Positions 11,256 through 24,600 of a stretch of DNA of 64,000 nucleotides are shown piece after piece. The position numbers and the translations under genes were made by a program. This DNA is from Vombatus ursinus (taxonomy: Eukaryota > Chordata > Mammalia > Diprotodontia > Vombatidae). The notes beneath the pieces were generated by a model. That model ran no database searches, was not told the DNA's origin, and was given only the letters and a program-made list of their open reading frames with translations. The stretch is from assembly GCF_900497805.2 (NCBI RefSeq), contig NW_020954585.1:40307527-40371526 (forward strand), read 5' to 3'. Each line of letters opens with the position of its first letter. Positions within the stretch are counted from its first letter, which is position 1.

Positions 11256-11460
11256 GTGGAATACTCACGGTGACAACAACATCCGCCTCTACAAGTGCGC
11301 CATTATCAGACCCTCCCGAAGAAGGTCCTAGATGTCACCCTTTACCGAGGCACTCCTAAATGGATGCAGCGCACTTGCCAAGCGTCTTGCAAATCGAGCA
11401 CCCGGGAGAAGACTCCGAGCGGACGCCGCAGTGGCAGCGCCGCACTGATCGGGTACTCAC

Positions 11461-11900
11461 CTGGGCGCCGGAGGGTTCCGCAGTCCCAAGCAGGCACCAC
11501 TTCGCCCCTGGTACTCCAGAGGGCACGAGCAACATTCAGTGCAAGCAGTCAATTAGTGCAATCAGCTCAGACCCTCGCAACCAGCACGCGGAAAGCCTGG
11601 GGACTCCGGCACCTTCCGGGGGCGGCCGCTGTGCACAGGCCACTGGCCTCTTCAGGTTACCCTCCGCCCCTGCTCCGGCCTGGGGGCGGGGCCTCAGCCC
11701 GCAGCGAGACGCGCGCCCGCACCCTGGTCCCAGATCGGGTTGCGCGCTTTGGTGCTGCGCGCGAGGCGCCTGCTGAGAGGCCGGGCGCGCGCCGCCTGTG
11801 CCCGCGCTCTCGTTCGCTCGCGCGCTCTCTCCCGGGCCCGTTTAGTTTCGCCTGGGCTCGACTTGGGGCTGGGCTGCTGCTGCCGCCGCGGCCGCAGCCG
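11461..11900 (-). other. Putative non-coding first exon of a divergent gene
   Basis: On the minus strand the CpG island contains CCCAG|GTGAGTACCC, a full match to the donor consensus, with the exon ending at 11461. In human the gene directly upstream of OSTF1 in the opposite direction is NMRK1 (nicotinamide riboside kinase 1), with starts a few hundred bases apart, so this is the natural candidate. The right boundary (start site) is a guess. I found no NMRK1 coding exon in the 11 kb to the left, so the assignment rests on synteny and the donor alone. Confidence 0.4.
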
Positions 11901-12225
11901 CTTCCGCATCTCTGCTGTATGCATTTGCTGCTGCTGCAGCTGGAGGGCTCCGGGCCCGCGAACCAATTAGCTTTTGCTGATGTAGCGTTCACTTCCTCAT
12001 TGACCAAGCTCTCCCTTGTCGTGCGTTCGCGACCCTGAGAACAACTTGGAGGAAACCGTCCTTCAAGTCTTTTTCTCTTTCGAGGAGAAGTGGGCTCGGC
12101 CAATCTCGGAGGGACGGAAGAAGAGAGTGGCCGGGGATCCATACTAAAACTTTGTAGAGCACGGAGCGCTGTACTTTGTCTACTCCCTCTCCCGGGCTTT
12201 CGGATTAGCCGCCCCAGCAGGAGAG

Positions 12226-12259
12226 ATGTCGAAGCCGCCACCTAAGCCAGTCAAGCCAG
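12226..12259 (+). CDS. OSTF1: OSTF1 coding exon 1
   Basis: It encodes [11 protein letters not shown] plus the first base of a glycine codon, followed by the donor G|GTAAGG at 12260. The peptide is the proline/lysine-rich leader before the SH3 domain. The 5' UTR extends left into the CpG island. The exact transcription start is not visible but probably lies within about 250 bases upstream. The intron that follows is phase 1 and about 37.9 kb long. Confidence 0.95.
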
Positions 12260-15200
12260 GTAAGGGAGGGGCGCTCGACCCTAGTCCCCCTTCTCGTCCT
12301 CCCCTCTGCTTCCTTGCGCTGCCACTGGGATAGGGGGCTTGCTTGGCCCGAGTCTTCTCTTTTAAGATCGATCCATTTTGGATGGTTGTCGATGACTTTT
12401 AAGTTCAAGAAATGATAGGATTTTTTTTGATGACACGAGAGTTTTGAGACTGGGTGTGGGTGCACACATTAGCAACTTTCCAAAGTTCTTGGAGGGATAT
12501 CTAGTAAGATAATGCCAATCGACTGATTATAGCTCTAAAAAATTTTTTCCAAACGACTTTTAAAGATACTTCCTTTTTTTTTTTTTTTGATTGTGTCACG
12601 GTGAAGAATAGTGACGGACCTAAAAGTGGGAAGTGCATGGTGGGTGGGGTGAGGTGAGGTAAGTATAGAGTCCTTAGGGACTTCTCCGGAAGGAAGAGCA
12701 AATACACTCAATTGATCTTGGGTTCATTTTTGGAAAGCTTTTAGCAAACTCCAGCGGCCTAATGCTTTAAGGCCGGAAAAATTCCGGCAGCTTTGACCAT
12801 TACCGCTCGAAGCTGTCACTTTTATATATACGCAATAAAAGCATCAGGGTGAATATGGGGGGAAAGGGGATACTTCTGGCAGATCCGGTTGGAGAGGAGG
12901 AGCCTGCTATCCCGAGTGGAGAATTATTGAAAGAAGGGAGGGATGCTTGAGGTAGAGAGGTAGAGAGACTGCCTTGGCAGATAGTCCTTATTCATTAGCA
13001 AACTGTTATCATCGCTACCGAAGGGTTTTGTGACCTTTGGAGAGAGGAAGAAAGGGACAGCTGGTTTCTGAATCTAGTGTGTTTCAGTGGGATACTAATG
13101 AATGGCCAAGAAAGTAGGAATTATTAATTTGGGGGATTTTTGCAATTCCATGTTGCTGAACTTTAATAAACGTGTCATCAAAGTTTAGAATACATTTTTT
13201 TCTATTGGTATATTCAGGAATTTAAAGGATTTTGATTTTATTCTACATATCCTTCATTCTTGCATTTTCTCCCTAAGTTTATAGTGTTTGCAAACATGAT
13301 ATGGTTTTCCTCCTTTAAAAAAAAATGGGAAATAAGAATAGTATAAATTCCTTTTATTTGAAATAAATTCTTTTACTACGCTCGTGATTTCATCGGTGAA
13401 TGCCAGTACTCCCAGTGAGGAGATTTCATTTACCAGTGTATTAGCAGTTTCTCTGAAATTTTTAGTCTGTGTTACTGAGAGGTTAAATGATTTTCCCAGG
13501 GTCACACAACAGATCTGTGACAAATGAACGAGTGTCTTGGAGCCCTTCCCCGCTAAGCTATTGAGCCAAGCTGCCTCTCTTCTAAAAATTATTGGTTGCC
13601 AAAGTTTTTACAAGTTTCTTGGGATTTAAATTTGGATAGACCTTACTGAATCTAAACCCTGTGCCTCCTGCTGGGTGGAAGTAATCTCAGATCCTTGAAG
13701 GCTATGCATATGTCCTGTTATGGTCTACCATGCTGAAAATGGTTTGCATATGGGCTTGGCAAAGGACTCAGAATCTGTTGGTTGTCCCAGGACCAGCCTA
13801 CTTCAGACAGACTCAGCACCAGATAATAGGGTTTTTTTTGGCCATACCAACTCATGAACAGCATCCACGTAGGCAGTGGAGAGACCGAGTGGTCAGAGGA
13901 GGGAATGGTGATGACATAGATGAATTCCTAAAACTGTGAAGTAATTATTGACAAGAAGGCCATACTAAAAGAAGAGTGATATAGACTATGTTATTATTTT
14001 GACCAAAGACCGGATGTGAATAATAACTCAATATTTTTATGTACTGATTTCAAGTTTTCTGCTTTACAAAGCATTTGCTCGTGACCGTCCTGTAAGCTAG
14101 GGTAGGACAAGCACTACTACAGTTATACCCATTTTATGGATGAGTTAACTCAAGTTAAATCAGTTTAGTGACTTGCTTAGGGTCACATATATGTTATCTT
14201 GACTCCCAGTCCTCCTATCTTTTCCGCTATCTCCCATTATGCTTAATAGTGAAATAGTGGGACTTGAAAGTATTTTAGGCAAGAAATCAAATTTTGCCAT
14301 TGGATATTTGGTTTTCTTTGCCAGGAGAGAGCAGCTTATCAAATGAAAATAATGCCTTGTTATTCTTTGGTACTCAATTATTAAAAAAAAAAACAAAACC
14401 CTGGAAATTGATCAAATGCTCTTTGTCTAGAGGCAATTTAAGTAATGTCTATGATGATGTCTGTTCCTTACTTCTGTATGAGTCAGGAAAAAAAAAAGGC
14501 TGTTACTTTTTTTTTTGAACTTGTTTAATGGATTAGTATCGTGGCATGGGATCTGTCACTCAGCCTCTTTTTGTTTTTATGGGAGATTAGGAATCTCTAG
14601 TTCTTAAACTTGAGCCATTGTACTCATTCACATTGGCACTATTCGTCTACTACCATTAAACCCCACTAATATGGATCAATATTTCATTCTCTTGTTTTCT
14701 GTTCTCACTGCTACCACCTATTTCAGGATCTTATTTCTTCCTTGTCTGGACTATTGCAATAGTCTCCGTAGTGGTCTGCCCAGTTTTCTCTGCTCTAATC
14801 CATCTTTCGCACTTGCTAGAGCTAGTATCTTAAAGCACAATTGTGATCATTTGGTTATTCCCCTGCTTAAAAATATCAAGTAACTCCTTGATAGACTTTT
14901 ACAGTTAGTTGTAGGTAGACAGTTATGAACCTTGGGTTCGGCCTTTTGACTGAGTCCAGGTTTTACAGAACAAATGTTTTTATTAAGGGGATTTGTTCTG
15001 TGAAGTTTGGATTCAGTTAAAGGGCCACACCTGAGGACCTAGAGGGCCATATGTGACCTCTGCTGGTTCCCCACCCCTAAATATATATCAAACTTGGGAG
15101 TTTAGCTTTTGGGGCCCTTCATGTTCTTACTCTAACTCTAGCTCTACAGCATTTCCCCACTACTTGTTTTTCTCTGCTTCTCCTATCTTATTATACCTCT

Positions 15201-18200
15201 GCCTTTGCTCATGCTTTCGTATCTCTACCTTGAATTCTCAGATCATGAACTCTCCTCCCACCAGTCTCTTTGCTTGTTGAAATTTTATTTTTCAAGGCCT
15301 GGCTCAAACGCCAAGTAGACTGTAGGCTCCTTGAGGGCAGGGACTATCTTTCTTTTTACTTTCATTTGTATGACTAGTGCTTAGCCTAGCATCTATAAGT
15401 CATTTATTTATAAATGCTCTACATGGTACAGTAGGTAGATAAGTGCAGGGCCTGAAGTCAGGAAAATCCTGAGTTCAAATCTGGCTTATTAGCCACACTT
15501 ACTAGCTCTGTGACCCTGGACAAGTCACCTAATCCTGTTCGCCTCAGTTTCCTCATCTGTAAAATGAGCTGGAGAAGGAAATGGCAAACCACTCCAAAAT
15601 CTTTGCTAAGAAAACCCAAAATGGGGTCATAGTCAGACACTACTGAAAAACAACTAAAAAATGCTATTTCCTCTTTCCCCCCTTCTCTATCCCTTCCTCT
15701 CTCCTTTCCTCCTTCCTTCTCTTCTGTGGAGAAGAATCAGCCTTGGAGCTAACTTAAGTCTAGCCTCTCATGTGTACATATGTGACCCTGAGCAAGTCAC
15801 TTAACCTTTTAATACCCCTTGCAACTTTCTAAGACTATAAATTGCAGAGACCATACCTAAGCTACTTTTGGTCAAAGGAATTACCTCAGTCAATGAAATC
15901 ACAGCTTCAATTCCCATCCCTAGCCATGTGCATTGTTTGTACCTTTATTGCAGCACTTATCACATTCTGACTTAGAGTTGTTTGTGTTCTTTCTTATCTT
16001 TGCTTCAAGCTTTTAAAATCCTTCGGAGCCAAGGGTGAGGTAATACTTATATTTGTCACCATCACTTCTATTCCTTAGCACATCCCCTGCATAGTGCTTT
16101 TTTATATAGTAGGTCTTTAATATGTACTTGTTAAATTGGATATATCCCAGACCCAAACCCAAAGTCTGTGTCTTCCCTGTCCTCTCCTCCCCATTTCTGT
16201 AAAAATACTCTCTAAAAATACTCCTATACCAGCAGTTTTACTATTTTTAGCCCCTTTTGCATTCTGAAGGCTGGAGAGGAATAAGTAAATTTGTTTAGCA
16301 TGTCAGAGCATAGAAGACAAAGGTTTGATATCTAAGAACACTCTTTTTACAAACTTTATCTCAATACTTAATGTAAAGAATGAGGTTTAGAAGAAATTAT
16401 TTCAGGAGCTGAATTTTGTAAGAAATTTAATATTTAAGCAAGTTTGACAAAGATAAAAATTTTTAGTTGTGAGCCTCAAGCCTTGTTGTGGATGGACCTG
16501 CACTGTTTTTTTCCTAATGACATATTGACTTTATGGATGAAAGCAAAACATCATAAATATTTCATGTCTTTGGTTATTATTTAATGAAAAAGATGTGTAA
16601 TACAGAGAATGAAATTTAAATTAAATCAGAAAAGCTAAAATTACACTTTAAAAATCATTCTAGCATTCATGATTAAATCATAAAAACTGAAGAATTCTGC
16701 TTAAATTACATTTTTGGTGGGAAAAATCAACTAAAACAGAGTCAGTGATGCAGCATTGGAAAGATCTCTGGATTTGAGGCTATAGATTCCGGGTTCTGTC
16801 TCAATCTATTACTGCCTATGTGACCTTGGGCAAGTCACTTTTTCTGAGCCTCATGTCCTCATCTGTAAAATAAAGTTGTTGGAACAGATGACCCTAAGGT
16901 TCCTTCCAGTTCTAGATTTATCATTCTATGTGTTAGTTACCCCTGGAAGTTATTATTTTTGGTGTTATTTGTCATTTTAACCATATACTAATCTCTTGTA
17001 GAGGCAGCATGAATAGTGGATACAAGTTGTGTGGCCATGGGCAAGTCACTTTATTTCTCAGTTCTCTAGGCAACTCTATTAAAATATAAATTACAGACAG
17101 TTAGATCTACTTTGGTTGAGGAAATTTCCATACCACAGATATCTTAGTCTCCTGGTGAAATCTCAAGTTAGATTAGAAAAAAAAAACAGACAAAAAACTA
17201 AACCCTTGATAAATGAATCAGTCAGATTTTCTGTGAAATTCAAATCATGAGCAATTTAAATCCAAAATGTGTATATCTTGTTTACATCAAAAACCAGTGG
17301 AAATTCTCTTAAAAGAGATTTTAGAATCCTTAGTTATTCTAATGCACAGGCCATCTTTATCCACTCACTTCCCATGACTGTCATTTTCTATTTGCTTTTT
17401 CAATATTTCTCTTTCTTATGGATTAATTCATTAGATAATAAAGTTATTGGAAGCTGAGTTTTGTTCTAACCCTTTGTAAAGGCATAACACTATTTATGCA
17501 GATGCAACCTCTGAAAGTGCCCTAAACTGATGGACAAAAGGTGGGGTAAGGGAGCAGTTGGATAACCATGCTCTAATCTCATTGTATGCAAAGTAACAGT
17601 GACCAAAGTGACACTTCCTGTCAGTTTGAATTAATGGTAACCCTAGCCACTACCATCTGTCCTTCCTTTGAAGCAATTTCTTGAAGCCTCTGTTCTTTTT
17701 CAATCCTTGGCATGTATTAAGTGCTTACTAAGCGCTCAACTGTGTTAAGCCTTAGAGTTACAAAGAACGACAAAAACAGCCCCATGCCCTCAAGAAGCTT
17801 ACCAACTTCCTGGTTACAAACCTCTCCAAATTTCACTGTGCTGATCTGAAGGTAGATAAATCCATCACCAAATCTTTCCATTTTGAGTAGGACCCACCAG
17901 CCAGAGCTTAAGCTCCCCTTGTCTAGCATCTAAGAACCCAGGTCTACCTCAATGCCTTTGGGTGAGACATTTCACCGGGAATTTGGTGGTGGATTAATAT
18001 CAATGAGAAATTAATCAAATGCTTGGGGGGAATTGTTGGGAATAAGTAAAGTTATTTATTTTAGATCAAATATTATCATGGTATAAGTACAATTTAAAAG
18101 TGGTAGCATGCATAATATAATAACAAGGGATATTCAGTGTGAATTGATGATTTTTTTAAAAATTAATTTCAAAAAGCCTCTATTTTGCTTCCATTCAACC

Positions 18201-21200
18201 GTACTGGAAACTCACTGTACAAAAGAACGAGGAAATCTAGCTTTTGCCATCTGAGAGCTTCCAATTTGACTAGTTCTTAGGAAAGGTAAATAGTTTTAAG
18301 GACTGTTTGGTCACTTTCAGAATCTGTGCACATGTCTTTTAAATGCTATTTTTTTGTTCTTTACCCCCTAAAAAAGAGACACCATACTGGTAAGACCCAG
18401 TCACTGTTAATATGCAGATAAGTACATTATGAGTAGCCGAGTTTAGTCAGCTTCATAGGTGCTTTGTTCTATTCAGAGTCAGGACCTTTGTTTTCGTAAA
18501 TGGAAAAGTGAACTGGATAAGTTGATTGATAAGCAATTTGCTAAACATTTATTAAACCCCTTGAATATACTTGGCACTGTTCAAAGACAAAACAAAAAAT
18601 CTCTTCCCTCAAGCAACTTACCTGCGAGCAGGGGAAATAACACACACATCTATAAGTAGATACAAAATCTATGCAGAGAAAATCATTCACCATCTATGAC
18701 AGTTTATGCAGAACTAGGATGTTCCGAAGTGTGGGAGACATTTACATGTACCTTAGCAGTCTACATCTAAGGCTTTTTATTTTATTTTATTTTATTAGAC
18801 TATTAATAGTTAGCTGTGTGTTTAAAGTGCAATCTCCAGGGTTGAAGAGAGTCTGTGCATGACACTAAATAGAATTCATGGTTGCTACTTACTGCCCAAT
18901 ACCATCTCCTTTTTCCTCTTCCTGACAATCACTTCCTCTTTATATTTAGCCTTCTGTAGACTTTGGACTAGCACATTGTACATTTCTCAGTTTGTTGTTT
19001 AGAGAAAAGAAAAGGCCATAGTACCCACACTTTAACAGAATTTAACTTCTCAGCATTTTTCTAGGATATTATGACATAAACCTTACCTTGCTATATTTTT
19101 TTTGCTTAAAAAAAAAAAGAAAAAAGAAAGAAAGAAAAGGAGAATCCTTTGGTTAAAGAATTTAGACCAGTAAATACGTACCTGGTATGGGACTTTCCTA
19201 ACCCTGTTTTAAGTTTATTAGGGAGGCTGGAGGTAGGTCTCAACTATTTTTAGTTGCTAGTATAGTGATGGCAGCTAACATTTACATAGTACCTTAAGGT
19301 TTTCAAAGTGCTTCGAATTTATTATCTCATTTGATTGTTCCTCACAATCTCTCTGTAAGGTAGATGATGTTATTATCCACATTTTATAAATGGAGAAACT
19401 GAGGCTTAGGTTATAGGATTTGACTAGGGTTACACAGTTATTAAATGATTAAGGCAAGATTCAAACCCAGGTCTTTCTGATTCCAAATTCATCACTTTAT
19501 TCCATTACACTAACTAACTTCCTCCAGTAGCCTGAGTTAGGTTTTGGAGACTAGCTTTCTAGCCCAGCAGTCACCTCTAGGAAACCCTCTCTAGGACGGC
19601 CCTCCCTCAATATCTGAAGGAGTGCCTCGACAGGGATCCATTTCTTGGGGGCTCTGTATTAGATCGAAGAGAAAGTCTAAATTTTCTTTTTGTGGTGAAC
19701 AAATTTTTTGAATCCACTGAATCAATTTATCCCCACTCACAGGCTACCATAGACTGGAAACTAATCTTCCTTTCAAGACCTTCTTTAGAGTAGCCGCAAT
19801 TATGTTTTAGGTAAACTGATCAAACCCACACTTCTGGGGGAGGAGAGGTCCAAAGACTGTATGTCCACTCTTTGTCCTGGGTGCAAAGATTGAAAATACT
19901 CTGAAGTTAGGGTTGCTGGGGATATTCAGTGTAGTTTTAAGGGTTTCATGATAGGTGCTTGGTGATGAAGTGGATAGAGTGCCTGGCCTGGATTCAGGAA
20001 GATCTGGGTTCAAATCCAGCTTCAGATACTTACTAGCTGTATAACCCCAGGGCAAGTCACTTAACCCTGTTTATTTCAGTTTCCTCATCTGTAAAATGAG
20101 CTAGAGAAGGAAATGGCAAACTACTATGGTATCTTTGCCAAGAAAACCCCAAAAAAGGGGTTGAGAACAGTTGGACATGACTGAAAAACGACTGAACAAC
20201 AGCAAATAATTGATGGTTTTATAGTGCTGTAAGATTTTTAAAAATACTTTTTCTACCACAGCCCTGTGGAGCATCTATTACTCTCTTTTGACAGGTAGGG
20301 AACTCTGAGCTTAGAGACATTGAGTGACTTGCCTGAGGTCATACAGCTAATAACACCCTAACTCTTTCAACTATAACTGGCTATACCAACTCACGTGTTC
20401 ATCTTTTGGTAAAATGTGACCAGTGTTAGTGTTCCTGAAAGGTTGACTTCTCCCTGTGTATAAGGTTACCTGAAACATGGTAACTTTTTTGGTGTTAGTG
20501 ATAATCCTGAGGAATCTTAATCCAAAGAAAGTCTAATACTCATTTGGTAGTTGAGGGAACAATGTTGAAAAAGTTTAAGTGACTTGCTTGACATCTCACA
20601 AAGTAGTAGAGAGAAATAAAACGTTCATTAAGCACTTTTTTTCTTTGTGCCCAGGGATTGTGCTGAGCATTGGTGTTATAGATACAAAGCAAGCAAACAG
20701 CCCCTATCCTGTAGGAGTTTACATTCTAATGGGAGAAGACCGTACATAAAAGAGATCTGAAAATGGGAGAAGGGAGGAAGACAGGGGAAGCAACAAGGTG
20801 TGGAGATGGTTAGGAAGTCCATGGAGACCTTGTTTTCGAGGAAACTTTTTTTTGTTTAAGAGTAGGTAAAAGCTCAAGACAGGTAGGTGGATAGAGTGCC
20901 AGGCCTAGAATCAGCAAGGCTCATCTTCCTGAGTTCAAATCCTTTCTCAGACACGCACTAGCTGTGTTACCCTGGGTAAGTCACTTAACCCTGTTTGCCT
21001 TAGTTTCCTCATCTGTAAAATGAGCTGGAGAAGGGAATGGCAAACCACTCCAGTATTTTTGCTAAGAAAACTCCAAAATAGGGTCACAAAGAGTTGGATA
21101 CAACTGAACAACAACAAAACAACCCATGACATCTCAAATGCTGAGTCCTAGGTTGAAAAGGTTGGGAATATGAGCATGATGGCCTGAGTGGAGTCAATAT

Positions 21201-21648
21201 GAAGTGTAGATGGTCAAGAAGTGGTGTGGAGGCCTGGGTCTGGGCAAGATAAATCAAAAATCTCCCCTATCACATCCTGGTCTCCTAAGAGCTAGGGTTT
21301 GAAATCTCCTCCTCTCACTTTAGCAGGTAGTTTTCCCCTCAACCCCTCCCCCCCCCCCCCCCCCCCCCCGCCCAATATACCAGGTTTCTAATTATTTATT
21401 TAAATGAGATTAATACCTGTGATGAAAACTAAAACTGCTCTCTCCAAAGTCAACATTCTGCAAGGTGGAATCATTAGTTGTGTCAGACTTATTTATTTTT
21501 TTTGTCATCTTCCCTTTTTCCTGCATGGAGGAATGTCATTCGTTTTTACAAATTTGTATGTTAACTTCTTTGCCTAGGTGCTAAATCTAAATGACCCAGC
21601 TGGTTGCCTCAAAGTGCTGGGGTCTGCCAAAGCCAAGACTGAAGTTTA

Positions 21649-21696
<48 letters not shown>

Positions 21697-24600
21697 AGAG
21701 AGAGAGAGAGAGAGAGAGATATCTCCCACTTTTCCCTTTCTGAGTCCTAGGTGGCTGCACTAGATGTTAACCAACCTTTATATAGAGCTTTACAAAATAA
21801 TTATTTCATTTTATCTTCAAAACAAACAACCCTTAGTGTGAGGAAGAGAGTTTCTTACTATCCTTATTTGGGATTGGGAAATTGGGAAACGAAGGCTGAG
21901 AGTGGTTTAGGGATTTGCCTTGGGTCAGTTACACAGCTAGTATTTGTGCTCAAGTCTTGTGACTGGTGACTTCTATCACAGGACTCTATCCACTGTGTCA
22001 CCTAGTATTCTCTAACCTGCTTTACTCCCTGACCTTGTAACCCTAACCTTCACTCTTGTGCTACTTAACCTCCAAATGTAGCCCCATTAGATCATTTCAT
22101 CGGCTCAGTATTATCTATCTCGCTGCCCTTTGTTTTGTATATTTTAAATTAATTCAATGAAAGTAATACCAAATGGCCAGTAAGTCTGGCTGTAAAATCC
22201 TGAGATCTTGAGAATTATATGATATCAATTTTTGTGTTTTCTCTTGTTGCTACAGCAGAGGTTCCCAACTTATTTGGCCTACTGCCCCCTTTAAAAAAAA
22301 AATTACTCAATACCCCCCTGGATATCTATTTTCTTTAACCCTTTAATTTTTTTTTATTTGCATCATTTCAAAAGATATAAAAGGTATATATATTTTTAAA
22401 ATGACACATCTTAAATTTAATAATTTATTGTAAATTTGTGGGGGTTTTTCCTGCATTGAAATTTTAATGACTCAATATTGTGTCATGTACCCATATAGTA
22501 TCATAGTATATGATATAGTATACCATATAGTATCATTACATGCACAGATTCCTGCCAACCGTTCTGGACTTCCTGACAACTGCCAACACTTGCTTGTTAA
22601 GACCTGTCAGTGGACTTGACCACTGATTGGTTATAACTTTAATTTTGTGTGTTTACTTGGAAAATAATGTAATTGCTACAACTTTAACTCTGTTACACAA
22701 CGGATGAAACATGTATAAATGGTTTTTCAAAAATTTCTTCTCTTCTCTTCTACCTCTCCCTTATTTTTATTCAATGCCTCCTAATTGTACCTGAGGCTAC
22801 TACCACCCCCCTGGACATTTCCAGCGCCCCCCAAGGGAGCAGTATCCCCTATCTTGGGAACCTGTGTGCCAAATTAAAAGTACCATCACTATGTCCTACC
22901 TAATTTTGTATGATGTTTCCTTCCCTCCTTCCACCAATATTGAGCACAATATGCAGTATACCCTGTGTACCTAGTAAATATTTTTGATTGAATGAATCCT
23001 ATTTCCTTCCTGCCCCTCCCCTCCACCCCATTCCTCTTCTCCTACTTCCAGTGAAGTTCATTTGCCTGTATCCAGGTTGGTTGGTTTGTTTTTTTCCTTA
23101 CCTTGTTTATTTGTGACTAAGTATCTGCTTGGTAAACACCTTCTCTCCAGCTCAGGCAACAGAGTACTAGGGTTTTCCCTAAACCACAGTCTCTGTGACT
23201 AGATCTGTAGTTCCTGATATTAGGATTCCCCAACTTCCTACCTGAATCTAAACTAATGTCCTGGTCTACCTTTATTTGCTTGTGTATTCTATCTAATACT
23301 CTTTCAGAGTTTGAATAATGGTTGTTGAATCTGCTCCCTTCCCTTTCCCTTCCCTTCCCACTTTTTTCGGTAGACTGGTGTCTTGCTTTTTGCACTGACG
23401 TTGAGTCCTTTGGTACTCAAATCTAGTGCGGAATCCACTTTCCTATTCCTGCTCTCCTCCATCCTGTAACCTCTTCTTGACCAACTGTTCCTCAGCTTTG
23501 GTTGATCTTGTCTTTTTGCTGCTGTCAGAGCTTTGGTTAATGACTAAAACTCTCAGTAAGTCAGTCCCCTTAGACTTTCATTCAGGAGTAGGTTGGTAAA
23601 TGTTTTACAGCTTGCTATCTGCAAATTTGCATTTTTAGTGTATTTTCCATCACTTTCTTAAGTTGAGACAATCAACAAAACAATCCAGCTCTGTTTTGTA
23701 GCATTTGCCAATTTCCTAGGTGTAAATGCTCACTGAAAATTTCACTATCTCTTGAGTAGATAAGAGCTGGTTCTAGCACACCCCTGCTACTGCAGCGTCT
23801 CTCTGCTCTTGATCTATCTTTCTGCTTCCCTTTAGGACTTGGCCATTCCAACTAAAGATTCTACTCTGTAGAGTCTCCCATTTTTAGAGGGCTCTGTTTG
23901 TCTTAACTGATAAACTAATTCTTAGGAAGGTGTTAAGAATTAATGATTTTCTTTAACTGGTTGTCTTCATACTTCTATGGAGGAGTATTATATTAGTTTT
24001 TAACCTGGTGCTCTGGAAGAGAAAAGAACCTTAATTTAGAGGACTGAGTCTCCAGTGGTGGAATTTTAGGTGTCATTACTGGCTAGTGGGAAAGATGGCT
24101 ATGGCGTGGGGAATTCTACTATCCTTTATATCACACCCCAGAGGCAATTGCTTACTGTGCCTATGTTCAATCCCCCCAGCCCCCACCACCCCAGCAGCTG
24201 TGGGAAGAGAGGAAAGTGAGATGGGCTAGATGCTTAGGAGAAAGCTAATGATCTGGGGGGCTGAAATTTGTGGAAAAGTTCAGGGGCTTTTCCTTGTAGG
24301 GGTTCAGGTCCCTTGACTCCATCAGCGCTATCTGGTATAATGGACCTTGTAGAAAGGGTTGTATTGCTGTCATTATTTTCTTGATATTTGGGGATGGGGA
24401 ATGATGACAATAAGTCTTCTTCCTATTCAGTTTTATGTTTAATCTCCTTCACTCATTCTTCATACCAGTCAAACTGGACTGCTAGCCTTTCCTGGTACGT
24501 GAAACCCACCTGTGTGCCTTTAGTCTCTTCCCACTCTTGTCCCTCCTCTGAAATGAAAATCCTCCTAATCTTTCTTTGTAGAATTTCTAGCTTCCTTTAA

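Larger units (their letters stand above)
11360..12330. promoter_or_regulatory. CpG-island promoter of OSTF1, probably bidirectional
   Basis: A sharp GC- and CpG-rich block in otherwise AT-rich DNA, ending at OSTF1 exon 1. Visible sites: a GC box (GGGGCGGGGC, about 11683), a CCAAT box in AACCAATTAG (11961-11970), and an ETS/PU.1-like GAGGAAGT on the minus strand (11991-11998). No TATA box is evident near the likely start. A consensus splice donor on the opposite strand at 11461/11460 suggests transcription in both directions. Several long open frames on both strands here follow from the high GC content and are not taken as genes. Confidence 0.85.

Noticed and set aside
1-11360. Search for NMRK1 coding exons on the minus strand
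   Set aside because: I looked for the P-loop start (GISGVTNSGKTTL) and other conserved parts but saw none. They are probably beyond the left edge.
11295-12241. Long open frames on both strands in the CpG island (247 codons on +, 194 codons on -)
   Set aside because: High GC lowers stop frequency. The products are rich in R, A, P and S with no family resemblance, and they overlap OSTF1's 5' UTR and promoter.
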